NCBI GenBank assembly: GCA_030146405.1
Contig: JASLBS010000091.1
Location: forward strand, 1-9,707
Direction of reading: 5' to 3'
DNA length: 9,707 nucleotides
DNA from: Arthrobacter sp.
GTDB taxonomy: Bacteria > Actinomycetota > Actinomycetes > Actinomycetales > Micrococcaceae
The position numbers and the translations under genes are program-made. This document shows, piece by piece, positions 6,029 to 9,707 of this stretch (within the stretch, counting starts at the first letter, position 1; each line of letters starts with the position of its first letter). Below the pieces are notes generated by a model, which was not told where the DNA came from, made no database searches, and saw nothing but the letters and a program-made list of their open reading frames with translations.

Positions 6029-6628
6029 ATGCACGCCTCGCCCGACCACCCCGACGGAGCCGCAACAGCCCTGTCCAGTCCCGGCTCGAGCGGCAACAGC
6101 GTGGGTGTCACGATCCGCATCCCGGAACCGTTGGCCGGTGCACTGGAATCCTGGCGCGCCTCCTTCGGTGATCCCATGGCGGCGGTGGTGCCACCCCACA
6201 TCACACTGATCACCACCACCCCGGCCTCCGACTGGCCCGCCATGATCAGTCACGTACGGGCGGTGGCGCTCACCCAGCAACCGTTCCGGGTGCAACTCCG
6301 CAGCACCGGCTCGTTCCGCCCGGTCTCCCCGGTGGTGTACCTCAAGCTCGACGAGGGCTTCGACGAGTGCGTGGACCTGCACGGCAAGCTCCAGTCCGGG
6401 CCGCTCGAGCGTGAGCTCGAGTTCCCCTTCCACCCGCACGTCACGGTGGCGCACGATGTCTCCGACGCCGGGATGGACGCCGCCGAGCAGGAGCTGGAGG
6501 CGTTCCAGGCGTTCTTCGAGGTGTGCTCCATGGGTGTCTACGAGCACCTGCCGTCGGGACTGTGGACGTTGAGGGAGGAAGTGCGTTTTGGCCAGGTTCC
6601 CGACCGTCCCGAAGCCCCCACCGGTTGA
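6029..6628 (+). CDS. 2H phosphoesterase, 2'-5' RNA ligase family protein
   Basis: This 199-residue protein carries the two H-x-T-x motifs that define the 2H phosphoesterase fold: HITL at 57-60 (PPHITLIT) and HVTV at 137-140 (HPHVTVAHD), about 80 residues apart as in LigT/ThpR relatives. Members act on 2'-5' or 2',3'-cyclic phosphodiester bonds in RNA or nucleotides; the real substrate here is unknown. The first ~24 residues are Ser/Pro/Gly-rich and not part of the fold. The ATG follows the trpS stop by 3 bases, with GGAG at 6014-6017 inside trpS as a distant SD, suggesting translational coupling. The 3' end overlaps the next gene by 41 bases in another frame. Proximity to trpS invites a link to tRNA processing, but that is speculation. 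Confidence 0.85.
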   Translation: MHASPDHPDGAATALSSPGSSGNSVGVTIRIPEPLAGALESWRASFGDPMAAVVPPHITLITTTPASDWPAMISHVRAVALTQQPFRVQLRSTGSFRPVSPVVYLKLDEGFDECVDLHGKLQSGPLERELEFPFHPHVTVAHDVSDAGMDAAEQELEAFQAFFEVCSMGVYEHLPSGLWTLREEVRFGQVPDRPEAPTG

Positions 6629-7679
6629 TCCGGCATCACCGGCCGACCTCCCCGAGCTACGACGCAGGGTCATCGAGGCGCGACTGACGGTGGGGCGCCT
6701 GAAGCGCTCGGGGAGCGGGGGAGCGGGACTGCTCCTCGCCCGGGTCGATCTGCTGCTGTCGAGACTCTTCACGGTGCGCACGGTCCGTGTGATCAACCTG
6801 TACCTGGAGCGCCGCGGACCCCTGCTGGCCGCCGGTCTGGCCTACCGGCTGTTCTTCGCCATCTCGGCCCTGCTGGTGGTGGGGTTCGCGACCGCCGGGC
6901 TGGTCATCGCCGGGAACGAGGCCCTGCAGGACCTGATCATCGAGTCGGTGAGCGCCGCCGTGCCCGGCCTGATCGAGACGGACGAGACGGACGGTCTCTT
7001 CACACCCGAGGTCCTGTTCGACCGCACCAGTGGGCTGGGACTCACCCTCCTGCTCTCCGCGGGAGTCATGCTGTTCACCTCCCTGAGCTGGGTGTCCGGG
7101 ATGCGCCAGGCGATGCGCGGCATCTTCGCCCTGGCGCCGGCGGTGGCACACCCGTTCGTGCTCCGGCTCAGGGATCTCGTCACGCTCGCCCTGCTCGCCG
7201 TGGTGATGGTCCTGACCACGGTGCTCGGAGTCATCGCGAACAACACGCTGGGCGCACTCTTCACCCTGCTCGACCTGAGAGGTATCAGTCAGGTCCTGAC
7301 CCAGCTCGCGGGTTTCGGTGTGATGATCGTCCTGGACACCATGGTCATGCTGGTCCTGCTGAAATCAGCGTCCGCGATCGACATCCCCCGCTCGGTGCGT
7401 TTGCAGGGGGCGCTCATCGCCGGCCTCGGCAGTACCCTGCTGCGGACCTTCTCCGCACAGCTGCTGGCCGCCCTCAGCGGTAATCCGCTGCTCTTCCCGT
7501 TCGCGGTGATCCTGGCACTGTTCGTCTGGTTCTTCATCCTCAGCCAGGTCTACCTCCTCGCCACTGCGTGGTGCGCCGTGGGCTCCGCGGACAAGGAGCA
7601 CGCCGTCGAGCGGAGGGAACACGGCCGGGCGGGGTCCCTGCGGCGGCAGAGCCAACGCAGGGTGCACTCGCAGGCGTGA
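6588..7679 (+). CDS. YihY/BrkB family integral membrane protein
   Basis: This 363-residue protein of the YihY (BrkB, formerly 'RNase BN') membrane family has an N-terminal cytoplasmic region of about 65 residues, then about six hydrophobic segments from roughly 78 to 337. The opening segment, GPLLAAGLAYRLFFAISALLVVG (residues 77-99), is the family hallmark, followed by FTSLSWVSGMRQAMRGIF. The tail after about 340 is highly basic (RREHGRAGSLRRQSQRRV). The function of the family is not settled; transport or envelope roles have been proposed, and the RNase label is obsolete. The start is TTG, supported by GGAGG at 6574-6578, 9 bases upstream; it overlaps the 2H gene by 41 bases. No nearby in-frame ATG competes. 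A strong terminator follows 45 bases after the stop. Confidence 0.88.
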   Translation: MARFPTVPKPPPVDPASPADLPELRRRVIEARLTVGRLKRSGSGGAGLLLARVDLLLSRLFTVRTVRVINLYLERRGPLLAAGLAYRLFFAISALLVVGFATAGLVIAGNEALQDLIIESVSAAVPGLIETDETDGLFTPEVLFDRTSGLGLTLLLSAGVMLFTSLSWVSGMRQAMRGIFALAPAVAHPFVLRLRDLVTLALLAVVMVLTTVLGVIANNTLGALFTLLDLRGISQVLTQLAGFGVMIVLDTMVMLVLLKSASAIDIPRSVRLQGALIAGLGSTLLRTFSAQLLAALSGNPLLFPFAVILALFVWFFILSQVYLLATAWCAVGSADKEHAVERREHGRAGSLRRQSQRRVHSQA

Positions 7680-7723
7680 TCCTGGTGTGGTGAGCCCGGT
7701 TCGCCCGGTTCCGCCGGCAACGC

Positions 7724-7757
7724 AGAAGGGCGGTCCGTCGGGACGGACCGCCCTTCT
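7724..7757. terminator. Bidirectional hairpin terminator between convergent operons
   Basis: AGAAGGGCGGTCCGTC at 7724-7739 and its exact reverse complement at 7742-7757 form a 16-bp stem; the two central bases cannot close a loop alone, so the top pairs will open. The plus strand continues CTTCTTGT, a modest T-rich tail. It lies between the YihY stop (7679) and the sdhB stop (7779) of opposite orientation, so it can serve both transcripts. Confidence 0.85.
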
Positions 7758-7778
7758 TGTATCGCATCGAAGCGAGTA

Positions 7779-8138
7779 CTAGACCTTACGGGTCAGGATG
7801 GCCTGCTTGACCTCGGAGATGGCCTTCGTGACCTGGATGCCACGGGGGCAGGCCTCGGAGCAGTTGAAGGTGGTGCGGCAGCGCCACACCCCTTCCTTGT
7901 CGTTGAGGATCTCGAGGCGCATGTCGCCGGCGTCGTCGCGGGAATCGAAGATGAACCGGTGGGCGTTGACGATCGCAGCCGGACCGAAGTACTGCCCGTC
8001 GGTCCAGAAGACCGGGCAGGACGACGTGCAGGCGGCGCAGAGGATGCACTTGGTGGTGTCGTCGTAGCGGTCACGCTCCTCCGCCGTCTGCAGTCGCTCC
8101 TTGCTGGGCTCGTGGCCCTTGCTGATCAGGAACGGCAT
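7779..8138 (-). CDS. sdhB: SdhB C-terminal half, [4Fe-4S]/[3Fe-4S] domain (possible reinitiation product)
   Basis: The 119 residues from the ATG at 8138 cover the whole bacterial-ferredoxin-like domain of SdhB: CILCAACTSSCP (C31, C34, C37, C41) and CRTTFNCSEACP (C87, C93, C97), which together bind the [4Fe-4S] and [3Fe-4S] centres. This ATG is the ordinary internal Met of the family (REIMPF), not a specialised start. It lies 9 bases after the premature TAA with only a weak GAG three bases upstream, so expression would depend on reinitiation by ribosomes ending at the stop. Confidence 0.5.
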   Translation of the reverse strand: MPFLISKGHEPSKERLQTAEERDRYDDTTKCILCAACTSSCPVFWTDGQYFGPAAIVNAHRFIFDSRDDAGDMRLEILNDKEGVWRCRTTFNCSEACPRGIQVTKAISEVKQAILTRKV

Positions 8139-8147
8139 GATCTCGCG

Positions 8148-8567
8148 TTAGGACTGGAAGAACGGCTCCATGTCCACGATCAGGTCCTTCTCCACCGGCA
8201 GGCCCTTGATCGGCTCCACGAGAATGGGCTTGGAGGTGTCGAGGTCCTTCAGGAGGGTTTTGCAGGCCAGCCGGTTACGGCCGTCGATCCGCATGGCATC
8301 GGAACCGCAGACACCGTGCGCACAGGACCGTCGGAAGGACACGGAACCGTCGTGCTCCCACTTGACCTTGTGCAGGGCGTCCAGCACGCGGTCCGTTCCG
8401 TACATGGTCAGCTGCCACTCCTCCCAGTAGGCGTCGTCGGACGCCTCCGGGTTGTAGCGGCGGACCTTCAGGGTGATGTCGAACGTGGGGATCTCTCCGC
8501 CACCGCCGACTCCGGGCGCGAGCTCGACCTTGGAGGCCGGCTCCTTTTCCATCGTTTCAGTGCTCAT
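8148..8567 (-). CDS. sdhB: SdhB N-terminal half, [2Fe-2S] domain (ends at the premature stop)
   Basis: This 139-residue portion contains the plant-type ferredoxin domain of SdhB. The ligand pattern SCAHGVCGSD then ACKTLL gives C82, C87, D90 and C102; Asp at the third position is normal for SdhB. The start ATG shares its A with the sdhA TGA, and GGAG at 8579-8582 is 11 bases upstream. Alone it would lack the two clusters near the quinone site and the main contacts with the membrane subunits, so it should not support complex II activity. Confidence 0.6.
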   Translation of the reverse strand: MSTETMEKEPASKVELAPGVGGGGEIPTFDITLKVRRYNPEASDDAYWEEWQLTMYGTDRVLDALHKVKWEHDGSVSFRRSCAHGVCGSDAMRIDGRNRLACKTLLKDLDTSKPILVEPIKGLPVEKDLIVDMEPFFQS

Positions 8568-9707
8568 CAGTACTTACGCTCCATGGGCTGGTATCGGGTG
8601 AAGATTACCGGTTTGGTCTCAAGGCGTACGCCACTCGTCTCAGTGGCGCTCGGGTCCTTATAGGCCATGGAATGGGTCATGAAATTCTCGTCGTCACGTA
8701 GGGGGTAGTCCTCTCGGAAGTGGCCACCGCGCGACTCCTTGCGATGCAGGGCGGCTGCCGTCATGACCTTCGCCATGTCGAGCAGGAAGCCGAGTTCCAC
8801 GGCTTCGAGCAGATCGAGGTTGAACCGCTTGCCCTTGTCCTGCACTGTGATCCTGGTGTAGCGCTCCTCGAGGCCATCGATCACGCGCAGGGCCTCGAGC
8901 AACGTCTCCTCCGTGCGGAACACCTGGACATTGGCGTCCATGATGTCCTGCAGCTCCTTGCGGATCTCCGACACACGCTCATTGCCCTCCGAGCTACGCG
9001 CCCGGTTGAGCAGTTCCTCGGTCTCCACGGTGGGATTCTCCGGGATCTCCACGAAGTCGGCCGTCAGGGCGTACTCGGCGGCCGCGAGGCCGGCGCGCTT
9101 GCCGAAGACATTGATGTCGAGGAGCGAGTTGGTCCCGAGGCGGTTCGATCCGTGGACCGACACGCAGGCCACCTCACCCGCCGCGTACAGGCCGGGCACC
9201 ACGGTGTCGTTGTTCAGCAGCACCTCCGCCTTGACGTTGGTGGGGATACCACCCATGGCGTAGTGCGCCGTGGGGAACACCGGGACGGGCTCCGTGTAGG
9301 GCTCCACACCGAGGTAGGTCCGCGCGAACTCGGTGATGTCGGGAAGCTTTGCGTCGATGTGCGCGGGCTCGAGGTGGGTGAGGTCCAGGAGCACGTAGTC
9401 CTTGTTGGGGCCTGCGCCGCGTCCCTCCCGCACCTCGTTGGCCATGGAACGCGCCACGATGTCGCGGGGCGCCAGGTCCTTGATGGTCGGGGCGTAACGC
9501 TCCATGAAGCGCTCTCCCTCGGAGTTACGGAGGATCGCGCCCTCTCCGCGTGCTGCCTCCGAGAGAAGGATCCCCAGACCGGCGAGACCGGTCGGGTGGA
9601 ACTGGAAGAACTCCATGTCCTCGAGGGGGATGCCACGACGGAAGGCGATGCCCATGCCGTCACCGGTGAGCGTGTGGGCGTTCGAGGTGGTCTTGTACAC
9701 CTTGCCG
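8567..9707 (-). CDS. sdhA: Succinate dehydrogenase flavoprotein subunit, C-terminal part (5' end outside window)
   Basis: About 379 codons of SdhA are visible; the frame is open to the window edge (9706 is the last full codon), so the N-terminal FAD-binding part, including the flavin-linking His, is missing. SdhA oxidises succinate to fumarate and passes electrons to SdhB in complex II. Visible signatures: TSNAHTLTGDGMGIA, FFQFHPTGLAG, PRDIVARSM (catalytic Arg of the family), AHYAMGGIPTN, and HGSNRLGTNSLLDINVFGKRAG; the C-terminal helical domain has RKESRGGHFREDYPLRDD. The protein ends METKPVIFTRYQPMERKY-like and the TGA overlaps the sdhB ATG by one base. No internal stop or shift is seen, in contrast to sdhB. 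A typical order sdhC-sdhD-sdhA-sdhB would put the membrane subunits beyond the window. Confidence 0.96.
   Translation of the reverse strand, partial: GKVYKTTSNAHTLTGDGMGIAFRRGIPLEDMEFFQFHPTGLAGLGILLSEAARGEGAILRNSEGERFMERYAPTIKDLAPRDIVARSMANEVREGRGAGPNKDYVLLDLTHLEPAHIDAKLPDITEFARTYLGVEPYTEPVPVFPTAHYAMGGIPTNVKAEVLLNNDTVVPGLYAAGEVACVSVHGSNRLGTNSLLDINVFGKRAGLAAAEYALTADFVEIPENPTVETEELLNRARSSEGNERVSEIRKELQDIMDANVQVFRTEETLLEALRVIDGLEERYTRITVQDKGKRFNLDLLEAVELGFLLDMAKVMTAAALHRKESRGGHFREDYPLRDDENFMTHSMAYKDPSATETSGVRLETKPVIFTRYQPMERKY

Larger units (their letters stand above)
7779..8567 (-). pseudogene. sdhB: Succinate dehydrogenase iron-sulfur subunit interrupted by an in-frame TAA
   Basis: Read as one frame from the ATG at 8567 to the TAG at 7779-7781, this is a complete SdhB of 262 codons, the normal length, with one stop codon: TAA at 8148-8150, codon 140. 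The context is FFQS-stop-REIMPFLIS; homologues I know read FFQSYREIMPF, so a single base change from a Tyr codon (TAC or TAT) accounts for it. There is no frame shift. SdhB passes electrons from SdhA to the membrane quinone site through [2Fe-2S], [4Fe-4S] and [3Fe-4S] centres, and the stop separates the first from the other two. All cluster ligands are present. The ATG overlaps the sdhA stop as TGATG. It could be a true null mutation, a base-call error, or a gene read in two parts. Confidence 0.8.

Noticed and set aside
5621..6796. 391-codon minus-strand open frame opposite trpS and the 2H gene
   Set aside because: Antisense shadow of well-supported genes; low-complexity Arg/Gly/His-rich sequence with no recognisable motif.
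8148..8150. Stop codon recoding as selenocysteine or pyrrolysine in sdhB
   Set aside because: The codon is TAA, not TGA or TAG, and the expected residue is Tyr.
8139..8150. Frameshift as the cause of the sdhB split
   Set aside because: Both halves are in the same frame (start positions differ by 429 bases), so no insertion or deletion is needed.
1..9707. Mobile element, CRISPR array, tRNA or rRNA
   Set aside because: No transposase or integrase motifs, no regularly spaced repeats and no tRNA-like cloverleaf noticed on either strand.

Overview
The window looks like chromosomal DNA of a high-GC actinobacterium. The TrpRS, succinate dehydrogenase and exodeoxyribonuclease III sequences resemble those I know from Arthrobacter and other Micrococcaceae. 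GTG and TTG starts, SD-led overlapping genes and a class-F-type sortase fit this. The genus is an inference from protein resemblance only. I see no RNA genes, insertion sequences, prophage or CRISPR.

Layout. (1) 1-1899, plus strand: the tail of an ABC exporter ATPase and two related ABC-2 membrane subunits, each overlapping the next by a few bases, forming one export cassette. (2) 1947-3437, minus strand: a secreted CHRD-domain protein followed 15 bp later by a small sortase, probably a two-gene surface-display unit. (3) 3438-3658: a divergent control region. (4) 3659-7679, plus strand: a small two-helix membrane protein of unknown role, exodeoxyribonuclease III, tryptophanyl-tRNA synthetase, a 2H phosphoesterase of the 2'-5' RNA ligase type, and a YihY/BrkB membrane protein; spacing is tight from xthA onward. 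A strong bidirectional hairpin terminator follows at 7724-7757. (5) 7779-9707, minus strand: the end of the succinate dehydrogenase operon, sdhA (C-terminal part only, cut by the window edge) then sdhB.

The most striking observation is in sdhB. The gene is intact in one frame except for an in-frame TAA at 8148-8150, at a codon where relatives usually have Tyr, exactly between the [2Fe-2S] and the [4Fe-4S]/[3Fe-4S] domains. It is a point nonsense change, a base-call error, or a real split read by reinitiation at an ATG nine bases further on. Next in interest is the sortase unit: the sortase has a lipobox, lacks any Arg after its catalytic Cys, and carries a perfect 15-bp hairpin in its first codons; its likely substrate has an EF-hand calcium loop inside a CHRD domain and a non-LPXTG C-terminal anchor.

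I see no clearly new multi-gene system. Most of the window is housekeeping genes with these local oddities.
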